A DNA stretch of 64,000 nt from Strix aluco. Taxonomy: Eukaryota; Chordata; Aves; Strigiformes; Strigidae. Location: the NCBI RefSeq assembly GCF_031877795.1, contig NC_133941.1, positions 24,899,884-24,963,883 of the forward strand, written 5' to 3'. Every line of letters starts with the position of its first letter. The stretch's first letter is position 1. Positions 12,072 through 23,260 of the stretch are shown one piece after another. The position numbers and the translations under genes are program-made. Under the pieces are notes generated by a model. It was given only the letters and a program-made list of their open reading frames with translations. It did no database searches and was not told where the DNA came from.

Positions 12072-12077
12072 TTTATT
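12072..12077 (-). terminator. Polyadenylation signal AATAAA of ITPRIPL1-like gene
   Basis: AATAAA on the minus strand, downstream of the ITPRIPL1-like remnants and followed by a GT-rich stretch. It fits as the 3' end of that transcription unit. Confidence 0.55.
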
Positions 12078-12508
12078 GGGTATTTAGGGGCAGCATGGGA
12101 AGCAGGGACCTGGCTTGTGTTTGGCTCGTCACGGGGCAGAGGAGGAAGCACAGCACGTTCTCCGGCAGGTGGTCCCCGGGGATGCAGGAGGACCTTGCCA
12201 GCAGGTCCCCCACGGTGCCCAGCTCTGGTGGAAGATGTGCCGGAGGGGTGGTCTCAGGGGCACGAGCAACAGGCGGTTGGTGATGTTGCTCTTGAGGGTG
12301 CTCAGGTGTTCGTAGGCGCTGCCCCATCCCTACGCTGGATGCATCCCTGTCAGAAAAGAGTTCTTGGGAAGGGCTTGGCAGATGCAGTGGGGGTCCCCAC
12401 CTCTTATCTAGAGGCTTGTCTTGACCCAAGGTGTCACAGGGGTCTGCTTTGCCCTCCCAGTCATCCTCCTTCCTCTACCTACTCCTCGGCACTGCTGGCG
12501 CTTCCCCA
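12078..12508 (-). pseudogene. ITPRIPL1: Decayed remainder of ITPRIPL1-like coding sequence
   Basis: Downstream of the stop at 12509 the minus strand still shows scattered ITPRIP-family blocks: a LLLVPLRPP-HIFH segment, then in another frame ELGTVGDLLARSSCI, then LPENVLCFLLCP. In the family these lie well inside the cytoplasmic nucleotidyltransferase-like domain. Here they are compressed into about 430 bp and spread over frames, so most of the domain is deleted and the rest is frameshifted. Confidence 0.65.
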
Positions 12509-12817
12509 CTAGCTGCCGCTGTTGCCGTCAATGGTCCTCTGCCTGCGCAGCCAGTAGAGCCCAAAGAGCATGAGCAGGGTTTCAGCAGAGAACCAAAACC
12601 ACCAGTGCTGGCAGGCAGCGACGAGTACACCTTCCAGAGTGAGGCTGTGCGGTTCCTGGCTCCTCTGCTCCATCTCCTCCATCAGCCGGGTCATCTCCTG
12701 CTGCTGCTGCTTCTCATGCTGCTGCAGGAGGTCTTGTGTGGGCGTGTCAATCTGGTCATCCACTCTCACCACGCATTGCAGGATGCTCAGCACCATCAGT
12801 ATGCGGGTGATGCCCAT
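12509..12817 (-). CDS. ITPRIPL1: ITPRIPL1-like short membrane protein (102 aa), probably a truncated gene copy
   Basis: The ATG at 12817-12815 sits just after a CCAG splice acceptor, in good context (ACCATGG). The 102-residue product has a signal peptide-like start (ITRILMVLSILQ), a Gln/Glu-rich coiled coil at about residues 28-52 (QQHEKQQQQEMTRLMEEMEQ), and a transmembrane segment at about 70-88 (HWWFWFSAETLLMLFGLYW). This is the N-terminal architecture of avian inositol 1,4,5-trisphosphate receptor-interacting protein-like 1. Family members run to several hundred residues. Here a stop follows NSGS, and the downstream domain is decayed. Promoter, 5' UTR intron and poly(A) signal all look intact, so it may still be transcribed and make a short membrane protein. 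Calling it a pseudogene is the alternative. Confidence 0.65.
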   Translation of the reverse strand: MGITRILMVLSILQCVVRVDDQIDTPTQDLLQQHEKQQQQEMTRLMEEMEQRSQEPHSLTLEGVLVAACQHWWFWFSAETLLMLFGLYWLRRQRTIDGNSGS

Positions 12818-13179
12818 GGTCTGGAGGAGGAGGGAGAGAAGGGGCTCAGTGGGGCTGGGTGGGAGGGAGATGGTGGCTGGGGCAGCAGGGGAGAACATGC
12901 AGGGACCCAGGGATGGGTGGGAGAATTTGGAGACAATAAGGGGGAAGGTGGTGAGCGCTGCAGGGACAGGGACATCTCCCCACAGCCCCCGGGCATTGGC
13001 CGTGGCTGGCAGCCCCGGCACCCCTGTGCCCAGCCCCGAGGGCGGCACCTGCCCTGCCCCAGGTGCTCCCCGCAGTGGCTGCGCCCTCGCCCCGGCTGTA
13101 GAAACCCCCCTGAGGGGACAGAGCTTCTGCCCCGGCCCTCGTCTGGCCCAGCCTTCCCCCTGCTGTCCTCACTCACCCC

Positions 13180-13281
13180 TGGCCTGAGACATACTGCAGC
13201 GGGTGCTGCCGGCTGGCACCTTTATGACATCCTTTGGTGACTGCTCCTCTGTGACGTCACAGGCGCTCCTCTGTGACGTCA
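13180..13281 (-). promoter_or_regulatory. Promoter of ITPRIPL1-like gene with two perfect CREs
   Basis: Two full palindromic cAMP-response elements, TGACGTCA at 13252-13259 and 13274-13281, lie 22 bp apart inside a repeated CTCCTCTGTGACGTCACA block. About 30 bp downstream on the minus strand is a TATA-like CATAAAGG (about 13218-13225). Then comes a short 5' UTR exon ending at a GTGAGT donor near 13180. The intron runs to the acceptor just upstream of the ATG at 12817. Paired CREs close to a TATA box are typical of CREM-driven spermatid genes; that use here is inference. Confidence 0.65.
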
Positions 13282-13446
13282 CAACCCCCCTGGCAGGAGA
13301 GAGCTCCTGGGGCCCCTAAACCTCCCCAGACAGCAGCGGGGCAGCACGAGGACGTCCCTGGCTTGCACAGGGAGCTCCACGTCCCTGACTGAGCCCCGGG
13401 GTTGGGCTCCCGGCTCCCCCCATGGCACCAGCACCACCAGCAGCAG
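13282..13446. other. Unassigned spacer
   Basis: GC-rich sequence upstream of the CRE pair, including a CACCAGCAGCAGCAAC stretch. Nothing else recognised. Confidence 0.3.
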
Positions 13447-13605
13447 CAACTGTATTTCAGGTGGCTTCCTTGGAGGAGTCTGGGGCTGCTACCTGGGATC
13501 TCAGGTCCCCAAAGCAGGGCACAAGACAGTCTGGGACATGCCTGGGAGGAATCTTGGGCAGATCCCAGAGAAGAGAGCGTCCTCTAAGGGAGAAAAATCC
13601 TCTCG
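13447..13605. repeat. Isolated copy of the ~146-bp repeat
   Basis: Strongly similar to the last unit of the array at 9391-9995 (GTGGCTTCCTTGGAGG, GCTACCTGGGATCTCAGGTCCC, GGGACATGCCTGGGAGGAATC). It extends into the AGAGAAGAGAGCGTCC block of the first units. About one unit is present, near the upstream side of the ITPRIPL1-like promoter. Confidence 0.85.
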
Positions 13606-13797
13606 TGTATCTTTATTTCCTGTATTTCCTCCTGTTCTTTGTCATCTCAGGAAATCTCTTCCCTGAGAGGAGGTTTGTGCTTGAGCAAATGCAGTTGCTG
13701 AAATTGCAGCATTTTTCTTCCTATCCTTTATTTTCTCTTTTTGCTGCTTCTTTTTCTCCAATTCTTTCCTATTATTGTATACCTTACATGTACTTTC

Positions 13798-14960
13798 TCA
13801 TAACTGAAATATTGACATTCCACACATGCTGTCTATTTTTTGTAACTTTCTCCTTATATCTGGTGCTGACTGCCCCACGAACGAAGTAGTAAAAATCATT
13901 TTATTAGCCTCATCCTCAGGATGCAAATCTCCACTCTCGTGCTGTTTCACACAGTATTGTATAGAAGTCAGGGGGGTCCTCACTTTTACCTTGTACCATC
14001 TGATATAGTTTTGGAAGGTTTTTAGGTCTGGGTACCCCGTGTTTTATTCCATACAATATGAAGTGTTAATACTGTTTATTCTACCTGCCCCTGTATTTAG
14101 ATTCCAGTCTGGCTCTTGTGCTGACATAAAACGACCTGGAGCATCCCTTGTATTTAGCCTCTCATTCTCCTCCCGAGCTTTTTCCAGCACCATTCCCTTT
14201 TCCTCCGGCAGAGGATTGTTTAGCAACACCTGCACATCATTCCAATCTGGATTATAATTTTCAACTAGCATACATTTTCTCCAGATTTTCTCTATATGAC
14301 CCAGCAGACTCTTTCCAGTTCATTAAATCTGAGGTTCAAAAGGGAACTTTCACATATTCGGGTGTTCCATCTGGTCCTACTGCCTGGAGCAGCGAAGCCT
14401 GAATCACAGGATTCTGTTGTGCCCAAGTTCTGCCTGCACTGTGGCTAAATCCTTCACCTCCAATTTTCCTCACTTTCAACACTATCCTGATCTTTACCTA
14501 GGCAAACCAACAACTGCTCATCCTCTTCTTCATCCTCCATTTTCAAACGTTTTTTTCCAATATTACAAGCAGAGCAACACTGTGGCAATGCCTTTCTATC
14601 CTCCATCATCATTAATACATTCGAATCTGATACCAACAGTTTACATTGCTTCCTTGTTTCATGATCATTTATTAAAGTAAAGAACAAATCCACATATGGG
14701 ATTTCATCCCATTCATCCAGCCTTCTGCAAAACAACATGAGTTGCAAAATTGTGCTATAATTCAAAGTCCCCATTTCTGGCCATTTCTCCTCATCCTCCA
14801 ATTTATACTTTGGCCACCACTGAGTACAATAGTCCTTTAATTTTCCCTTTATTAGGGGATCCCCACCAAACATCCCAATGTTCTCAGTATGCATCCTAAT
14901 GGGGAGCAAGGGGAAACCTTTGCAGATTGTCCTGCCCCTTGTCCTGCTCCCACATTGTTA
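13798..14960 (-). pseudogene. Gammaretrovirus-like ERV gag remnant, minus strand
   Basis: Reading right to left, about 14960-14454 resembles a matrix domain (SPLGCIL, then YCTQWWPKYKLEDEEKWPE and LFCRRLDEWDEIPYVDLFF). 14271-14044 resembles the middle of capsid (PDWNDVQVLL, EARE, PDWNLNTGAGR). 13983-13798 resembles the capsid C-terminus (HPEDEANK, FVGQSAPDIRRKLQK). These motifs are typical of class I (gammaretrovirus-like) Gag. The three parts lie in different frames and the order suggests internal deletions. No LTR, protease or pol could be attached, so this is a fragment of a decayed provirus. Confidence 0.75.
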
Positions 14961-17900
14961 CCTGAAAAGAACATTCTTTACCAAACACCATTTCTGCCCA
15001 GTCCATCAAGATACTATAGGGGGTGGTTGGTTGTTTTTCTGCACACATTGGCTGCTGCTACTCTGACAGCGAGATGTCTTGATTGTTTGTTTTCCTTTGT
15101 TCAGCCAAACAACTGAGTATTTCTGCGGGTCAGACTTTTTCTCATGAAGCCTTTAAAACAAAATCTGCTGCCCTTTGGGGGGGAACATTTTTTATTCAAG
15201 CTATCATCTCATTTAAATGTGTGACAGTTTCACGCCTGGTAACTTTTCTAGTAGTAATTCCTTATCACTGAGAACCTAAATAGGATAGTTCCTGAGCCTT
15301 GGCTGTCTGGTTTCTTGTCACGGGGTAAGAGAATTAGAGTGAGTGACTCCAGCTGGGGAAACATCTGCTGTAGTTATGAGCTGCTTGCTGGCTTTTGGCT
15401 AAGCTCAGCTCTAAACAATTCTGTAGTTTGAAGAACCCATTCTGGTCATTTAGAATTGAAATAATTTTTGAAACAAAAGAAATTAAAATCCAAAGAGACT
15501 TAATCTGGTATACTTTTCATACTTTTCTTCCCCTAATGTAAACAGTTAGCATGTTCTATTGGAGTTGGGACTTCAAAAATCACACTGAAGAAGTGGCAGA
15601 TCTTAACCACAATATTATGTACATGATCAGCCTCAAAAATACTGAGCTCAGGATTCTGACTCTGTGTTGCAGCTGTTAAACATCTTTCTGAAATCAGGCC
15701 TTTAATGAAAGTGTCTGCAAGTTTTCAGATTGTCCCATTTGCTCAGCGCAGAGCACTGGTGAGAGAGATAGCTGGCAGCAGAAGAATTACACCGTGCTTG
15801 GCAAGATGGCTTTTTGCTCAGCCTCACAGCACCAAATCTCCCAGTGAATACAAAGCTGTTTTCTCTACGCGTTACTTTCCCAAAGGTGTATTTAAAAAAA
15901 CCAAAAAAACCCAGTCATTTTTATCTCAGTACATACATTTTTTACAAAAAGAGATTTTTAGATTGTAATGGTTACCATATAAATATACTGAGCAGAATTT
16001 TTTTGCAAACAAATAAAGCACAGTCAGTGAATCCTATGCTGGCAAAGAATATACACGTGGCTCTTTAGGGACTAATGAACAAATTAAATTATTTTTGTTA
16101 ATGAGGGACTACTGATAAGCCATAAGCACTTACAGATCCATGTTTTATTGCTGTGTTGTATCAAGGTCCTGGCTTAAGCCCTAAAGGAGCTGACCGGTAT
16201 TGTAAGAGACAATGAGGAGAAATAATAAACAGAACCTCCCCAAAAGAAGCAAATTTTTCTTCAAACTGAAGACTGACAGCAACTGAAACGTAACTATTAC
16301 TTTTCCATCAACCAGTTAGAAAACTAACTTGTGCACTTACATAAAGGAACACAGGAACTAACAAAAAGAAGACCTATTCAGAACAGATTAGCACGTCTTC
16401 ACAAGAAAGTCACAATGATTTCAACTTAACAAAGTCAGCATTAGCACTAGCAATCTTTCTTGAAGGGGAAATCCTTGCCTCTTATCGACTGTCAACTGCA
16501 AGAGTGTGTAAACAAACCAAATAAACAAACAACCCACACCAAAGCCCACCCATAGCCCAAGAGCTCTCTTTAGGTTATAGATATATAGATACGACACATC
16601 TTCATAGATGACAATTGCATCAATTTATACTTCAGGTCCTTCTCCTCCAGGAACCAGCTGGTGTTAGTGCCATAGATTTGAGTCTCACAAACCCACACCT
16701 GACAGTTCTTGCTTTACAACATTTTAGCAGATGGAGACTTTGTGGTAGATCACAAAAGTGATGTTTAAATTCAATATTATCTTCCTCTCCCCACAGAGGA
16801 AGTCAGTTACTGCCAGAGAAGCACATGCCAAAAAAAAAAAAAAATCTCCAAAACGCAAAGAATGTTTAACAAAACACGGAATGCCTAGATAACACACATC
16901 CTGGTTTTTGTCTTTGTTATTCACTTCAAGGAGATGATTCTGTCTAGAAACACTACAGCTCGTTTTTAGAAGGACAAAGAACATGCTCCCTTTCATGAAG
17001 AATTTCTCCAATTGCCAATTCTTCCCCAGACTGTCGCTACACTGGGAAGTTGGTCTCCTCTTTCCAACTTCTATTGCTAAGCAGAGCCCAAAAACTTAAG
17101 AGCGAGCCTGAGCCTTTCTACAGGCAGCAGGGAGTAAGTCAGCATAGCATTTTCCTGTGAAGAAAGTAAAGAACTGAACAACAGAAAAAGAAATACAAAA
17201 GGAAAAATGTCAATAAGGGAAAAGAGAATAACCATTCCTTTTACTGATATATTCTGAATAATTAGCTGAGCACTTCTAAAGACAAAGAGCTTTTCTGCTT
17301 TCGGCACCAAAGTAAGGAAAAGTCTAAAGCACAGCCCTCTTGATGTGGGAAGATGTGTCCCCAGAAGAGACACAAGATCTAATACAGAAGCATCTCTATG
17401 TCTTGCTGAAAATTTGCACGCTAAGAATCACCAGCTTCTGCTTCAAGCTGCTTCACACCAGCAGCTTCACTGGACGGTAGTAATTTCACCCCATACAAGA
17501 AGTCAGAACATGCACTATCCTTTTAGGATGCAGCACAATAATTTCTAAGCCTTTTTTCTGCTTTGGTTAAGTCAAGATGACATGTGCTCAGACACACAGT
17601 GAGGAGGTGCAAGGTAGATAAGACAGCAAAATGGAAATTATTCCCGAATCACACAGAGCCAGCTTTGACTCAAGTCAGTCCTCCTCTTCCCACAAAATTA
17701 GGAATGCCCTTCTGTAGGACATTGCAGTATCCATGCAGACAAGCAAAGAACTACCATGGGTCTGCTTTTGTGGTATTCAGGAAGTTGCAGAAGGCAGCTT
17801 AGGGATGCAGAATCACAGTATTTCATGACTGTTTCAGTACTGATCTGCAGACACCAGCACATGATAAAGTAAAAATCATGGCGCTTCTGATTTGGTATAA

Positions 17901-19600
17901 TCCAACAGACCTCCAGATTTCTCTCCCGAGCATGTAAAGGTACAACTCTCCGGGCATCGCACGGTATCACAACCGCCAAATGACTCGACGAGCTTCTAAG
18001 CATCCAAACTGCTGCAAACACATTTATACGTACAATAATGGATGAAATGTAGATATATTCCACCTCTATACTTATGCACGCAAGCACTCACGAGTTAAAA
18101 GCCACTGTATGAGCTGGCCTACAGAGTGGGTAACAAAAGTAGTGATTCCCTTGCACACCTGAAAACCAGAAAAACACTCACCAAAATAAAATTAAGGCCA
18201 TGCACTTCTCGTTTTATTTTTTTTTTAAACTGTAACATGTACCAAGTAAGGCAACAACATCACTTTTCCAGCATCATTCATACACACATATGCCCCAGAA
18301 GCTGCTTGAAAGTACCTTATGTAACGGAACTGTCTGGGAAGCACAGCTTAAAGTAGCTGAACTCAGTTACTGATCAGCTTACAGGTACAGAAAATAAATG
18401 CCTGCAGCCTTTTAACAACAATGACTTACCACTGTTATGTTATTTCCATTTAGTAGAATCTGGTCCAGCTTTGTGATTCTTCAGCCCTCAAGTGTAATCT
18501 CACAGAAGCAGCATTAGAGGGAGTACAAACACATAAGCGGGGACAGCGAGTCCAGTTTTGATTACAGAACGGACCTAAGTCTCTCCATTAAGATGACAGT
18601 TGCTACAACTAACAAATAAATTAGCCACACTGCAGTATAATCTTGATAGATTGACCAAAGAAAGCAAAGAAAGCTGCCCGGCAACTAAAAAGATCCATTG
18701 CACTTTTCTGCTCAGTACATAAAGATACAGAGTCACCCTCTAAATCCTGGCAATTTCTTGAATACCACCAATACTCAAAAGAGGTTTCAAATAGCAACAC
18801 AGCATGACAAAGTAATAAATATTTAAGTCTGCAAACTTTTTAAATCTTTGTCCAGGCCTCAAGCAAATGTAAAAGCAAACAAACTGCTGCAAAATTCAAC
18901 ACACAACCCAGGTAAAATTAAGGCTACAAATTAGGAACCTGACTACAAGTATAAATCATGCAGCAGCTACTCTATGACACGGCTGTCCTGGATAGATCAC
19001 CCTCTAGAGTTTAAGTCCAAGGTATAAACTATTCAACTGGCAAGTATTCCTAAAATATAAAACCACTTTGCTTATAGATCTTACACAGCACTGTTCCTCA
19101 GGCCACCAAACATTAAACAGCAACAAGATGCAGAAATAATAATTAGAATTCTGCAATGCCTTCTAACTCCACATCTGAAAATCCAGTTTCAAGGAAAATA
19201 AGGCCCAGAGTTTTAAAGCCAAAATGTATTTTCATTTTATACTGAACAGTAATTTTAACTGTAAAATCAAAATATCAGAATAATACAACTGATCCCTACT
19301 AAAAGGTTCCCGCCAGTGCACTCAAACCTCTCAAAAGCAATACAGGAATTAAGCCCAAGCATAAAGCCAACGGCCTTAAACATTCCCATCAAAGGAACTG
19401 ACAAAGCCATCGAATCCTAGAAGCGTTCCAACAATTCATCCCTCTTCACCACAGTATGAATGCGTGAACCTGTGCATTGCCCCACAAGTTCTGTAAATAA
19501 ATAGAAGGTTCAAGAGGCTGTTTTACAGAGCAAACATTTTTCCAAATGAAAGCCCTAATGCTGGATGGCAGAGCAGTACCACAGACATGGGTAAAAAACT
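14961..19600. other. AT-rich stretch, no gene recognised
   Basis: About 4.6 kb of AT-rich DNA with several short A or T runs (for example near 15895 and 16830) and no long open frame. The part next to the gag remnant (up to about 15300) may be ERV leader. The rest has the look of intron or 3' UTR, perhaps of a leftward transcript from the CpG-rich block at 19.9-20.4 kb, but I see no exon that would prove it. Confidence 0.35.
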
Positions 19601-19627
19601 CAGAAACAAGGCGGGGGGGTGGGGGGA

Positions 19628-19898
19628 GAGACACACAGACACAGCCACAGAAACACAGACACAGACACACAGACACAGACACACACACACAGACACACAC
19701 AGACACAGACACAGAGACACAGACACAGACACAGACACACAGACACAGACACACAGACACAGACACACACACACACACAGACACACAGACACACAGACAC
19801 AGACACAGACACACACAGACACAGACACACACAGACACAGACACAGACACACAGATACAGACACACAGACACACAGAGACACACAGAGACACACACCC
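19628..19898. repeat. (GACACA)n / (ACACAG)n microsatellite
   Basis: About 270 bp of nearly pure ACACAG and ACAC repeats, imperfect in phase. It creates long artificial frames on both strands (Thr/Asp/His on plus, Cys/Val/Ser on minus) that are not genes. Confidence 0.95.
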
Positions 19899-19904
19899 CC
19901 CCCA

Positions 19905-20424
19905 CCCTTTCCAGCAGCGCCCTGGCAGGCGGTGCCGCTGCTGGGGCACAGCCCCGCTCCCGCGGCCAGGGCCGGACCGCTGCAGCACCCACTCCCCACC
20001 GCTCCCGGCCAGGGCATGGCCTGGCACCAGCCCTCGCCCCGCGCCCGCCTTCACTCCGCACCCCAACTGCGGCCCGGAGCCACCTCCCCGGGCTGGGCAC
20101 TGGCACGCCCCAGCGCCTCTCGGCTGCCGTGGGCAGGCACCACACCAGGGACCTGCCCGGGTGTGGCTCCCGAGCAGCGGGAGGCCCCGCGGCCTCAGGC
20201 ACATGTGTGACTGACGGGCCGCGAGGGCTGCGCCGGCCCCTGGCACTCAAGGGCTCCTCCCTCGCTGGACGGGAATGCCGGACACTGTGGCCAGACACGG
20301 CTGTGAAGCTGGGATCACTTCCCCCACCCCCCCCCCGCGGACACTGGGAGAGTGTGGGAGCGCCGCGGCAGCACTGGTTACCGGGGGCAGGAGCGCAGAG
20401 GGGCTGGTAGTGGCGGGCGCCGCC
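19905..20424. promoter_or_regulatory. CpG-rich region upstream of the 308-aa gene
   Basis: GC- and CpG-rich sequence between the microsatellite and the ATG at 20425. It probably holds the promoter and 5' UTR of that gene. No TATA box was seen, as usual for CpG-type promoters. A leftward promoter is also possible. Confidence 0.45.
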
Positions 20425-21713
20425 ATGACGGATCCAGACCTGCTGAGCAGCTGCTGCCTGCAGAGGGGAAGGGCTGCCCCATCAGCCCCCCGAAAGCCTC
20501 AGGGGCCTTCAGGGCCTCAGGGGCCACCTGGGCCTCAGGGCCAATCCCAGCAGCATCCATTGGTGTCATCAGCAGCCGCCCATTACACAACCCCTGAGGC
20601 TGGCCCACAGCTTGCTGAGACGTTGAGCTTGTGGCACCAAGTGTGCTTGGCAGAGGAGCCCACGGACAGTAGAGCAAGTGAAAAGAGGTTCTCTGAACCG
20701 CTGAGGATGCCTCCACGGCCCCAAAAATGCAAGAGGGCTGACGGGAGCAGCAGCAGCTCTGGCAGGTCAGTCGAGCCCATGGAGGTTGACCTGCCACAGC
20801 GGGGCCACGAGCCCATGGAGGTGGATGTGCTGCAGCAGGAAGGGCCGTCGGCAGAGGGGATATTCCACAGAGCCGCCAGTGGGACAGCGCTTCGGGAGCT
20901 GCGGGAGGCCCTGGACCACGGCGCAGACATCGACCTGGGAAGCCAGCCCACGCTGCTGCTGGCTGCCATCCTGAAGGTGAGCGCTCCTGCCCTGCGGTTG
21001 AAGACTCCCTGGGATGCCCAGAACAACTGGCCAGGCTTTCAGAGGACAGAAGGTAAAATGAGCTCGTTTTGGTTAAAATCAGAACTGACTCCAGTGGGTC
21101 GTGGCTTTCCCTATCTAATCCCACTGTGGGATGGAAAGGTTTTCAGGCTCTCCCTGGGACAAGGAGAAGAAGAGAAGCCGGAAGAGAAGAGAGGCCTGGG
21201 GAGAGGAGAGTGAAAGCTGCACAGAAAAGAAGAGGAGGAAGAGAGAAGGTGGTTCTGGGGACGGACCAGCGCAAAGACGCCGGCAGGTGCAGCAGGTCAG
21301 GCAGCCCAGGTGCGTGCCAGGCTCTGCTGCCCATCTTTCACACCTCTCCACACTCCTCTCCATCACCCCAACACACTGGCAAGGCACAGCAAGGGATGGC
21401 GCTGTGCGGGGTCTGGAAATAACTCCCTGGCAGGGCCCAGTGGCTCACACCCAGGGGTGTGGCACAGGGCACTGCACGTCTCTGCAGCGCTTGGGGCTCG
21501 AAGGGCATTGCCCGGGGGATGAGGCGCCAGAGCCACCCCATAGCCAGCACCAGCAACAGCTCTGTGCTCTGGGCCAACAGCAATTCCTCATACACGGTGT
21601 TCCCCAGAGAGGGCAGCACAACTCTGCCTCTTCCTGCCGCCAGGGATTCACCAGAGCTTTCTGACTCTGTCCTTGCAGGTGCTGACTCATTGTCACTGCC
21701 TGAACCACTGTGA
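20425..21713 (+). CDS. Predicted three-exon gene, unrecognised 308-aa protein
   Basis: Model: exon 1 20425-20976, exon 2 21147-21295, exon 3 21488-21713. The start has a near-ideal context (GCCGCCATGA). Donors are AAG/GTGAGC and CAG/GTCAGG; acceptors are TTTTCAG and TCTCTGCAG. Phases agree (552, 149 and 226 nt give 308 codons plus TGA). Protein: a Gly/Pro/Gln collagen-like patch at about 26-41; a serine run at 108-112; two PMEVD motifs (118-122 and 130-134); a helix-like segment at 150-184 ([16 protein letters not shown], faintly ankyrin-like); a strongly basic Arg/Lys exon 2 that could be a nuclear localisation signal; and a Ser/Thr-rich C-terminus ending LSLPEPL. I do not recognise the family. 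Function unknown; a nuclear protein is a guess from the basic exon. Confidence 0.6.
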
Positions 21714-21741
21714 CTCCGGGGCCCCCACAGTTGCTGTCTAC

Positions 21742-21747
21742 AATAAA
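21742..21747 (+). terminator. Polyadenylation signal AATAAA
   Basis: AATAAA 29 bp after the predicted stop at 21711-21713, which supports the three-exon model and its strand. Confidence 0.6.
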
Positions 21748-21749
21748 AA

Positions 21750-22084
21750 GATATTTTCTCTCTTATGACTGAGTCTGCCACAGGATATTCTGAAGTGGGG
21801 AGCTGTTGTTTTGAGGTGAATCCTCAGGGGGGAGTTTGGGATTGTCCCTTGTCCCAGCACCCTTTCCAGTGGGCATCAGGGCTGAGTCGAGGTGCTTTAG
21901 GAGGGAAACCCAAGCCCAGAGTCACGCGGGAGGGTGGAGGTTGGACGGAGCAAGTGACAAGAACAGTGACAAGTTTGTATCAATCTGAATCTAAACGTAG
22001 CTGCCCCCAGCCCCTCTGACACCTGAGGACAAACTGGGACACAAGGGGGTTTATTTTCTGCCAAATTACCCTGTAAGCTGACAG
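21750..22084. other. Downstream flank, nothing recognised
   Basis: Non-repetitive sequence between the AATAAA and the G-rich minisatellite. No exon or repeat recognised. Confidence 0.3.
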
Positions 22085-23260
22085 ATGTCAATGTTGGGGA
22101 CAATCCAGGGATGGATACATCACCACAGACACCCTGGGGCCACCCTGGTCCCCTTCCCAGTTGTGGGGCATCAAAGTGGGGTGCACCCCAGGGATGGGGA
22201 TGTCCCCAAGAGCCAGCTTGGGGTCTTCTGTGTCCCCTCAAAGTCATGGGGTGTCAATGTGGGGGACACCCCAAGGACGGGGACATCACTTAGAGCCACC
22301 GTGGGGTCCCTCAAGGTCATGGGGCATCAACGTGGGGGACAGCTCATGGATGGGGCTGTCCCCAAGAGCCACCTTGGTGTCCCTGTGTCCCCTCCTATGC
22401 CCAGGGTGACAATTTGGGGACTTCTAGGAGACCCTGAGGGGTGTGGGGGGTGTGTCCCCATGGCCTCCCTGGGGTGTCCTTGTGTCCCCCATCCTGGTCA
22501 ATGCTGTTGATGTACCAGTGGAGGCCATTGGTGGCTTTCCTCATTCGCCTGGTGTGGTCCCCTTCCTGGGGGGTGGGGGGGGACATGGGTGACAACAGGC
22601 TCCCCAAACTTGAGAGGAGTGGTTGTGGGTGGCATTGGGATGCCCCCCCCTTCCCAGGTGTCCTCGAGAGTTTGTGGGTGCAGGGACAGGGGTGTGGCAT
22701 TTGTGGGACCCCCCCAAAAAAAACCCTACAGGGGGTGGTGGGGACAGCAGGGACACAGTGTGTGGGGCAACTGGAGGGTGTGGGGGGATGACAGTGCTGG
22801 GACCCCCCAGAGCTCCTGCAGGGGACAGTAGGGATGTGGAGGAGGGGTTTGGGGGTCCCAAGGGGGGAACTGGGGGTGCAGGAGGAGGGGTGACATCACT
22901 GGGACCTTCCCCAGACCCCTGCAGGGGACAGTGGGGGTGGAGGGGTTCCAAGTGGGGAACTGAGGGTCTTGGGGGGGTTAAGGCGGGGTCCTCCCAATTT
23001 TTTGGGGGGTGCTGTGTAGGTTTTGTTGGTCCCAGAGGGGCTTAGGGGTCACAGGGGGTTGAGGGGTATCCTAGGAGGAACTTGAGGTGTTCCTCACTAT
23101 TTTGGGGGGCCTCAAGGGGTTTCTCGGCATCTCCACGGATTTTGGGGGGCTCTGGGGGGGTTGGTGGTTCCAAGGGGGCAAGATTGCTAGAGGAAAAGCA
23201 GCTCTTCAGCACCAACCCTCTGCCCGCCACCTCCCCACCAAAAAAAAGGGCCCTCATTCA
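22085..23260. repeat. G-rich minisatellite and G-run block
   Basis: From about 22150 to 22400 an imperfect unit of about 73-85 bp repeats (TGGGGCATCAA-GTGGGG, GATGGGG-TGTCCCCAAGAGCCA). Beyond it to 23260 the plus strand carries dense GGGG runs (GGGGGGTGGGGGGGG near 22567, GGGGGTGGTGGGG near 22732), likely able to form G-quadruplexes. Open frames here are compositional. Confidence 0.75.

Noticed and set aside
19546-20410. Long frames on both strands over the GACACA microsatellite
   Set aside because: Low-complexity repeat translation only.
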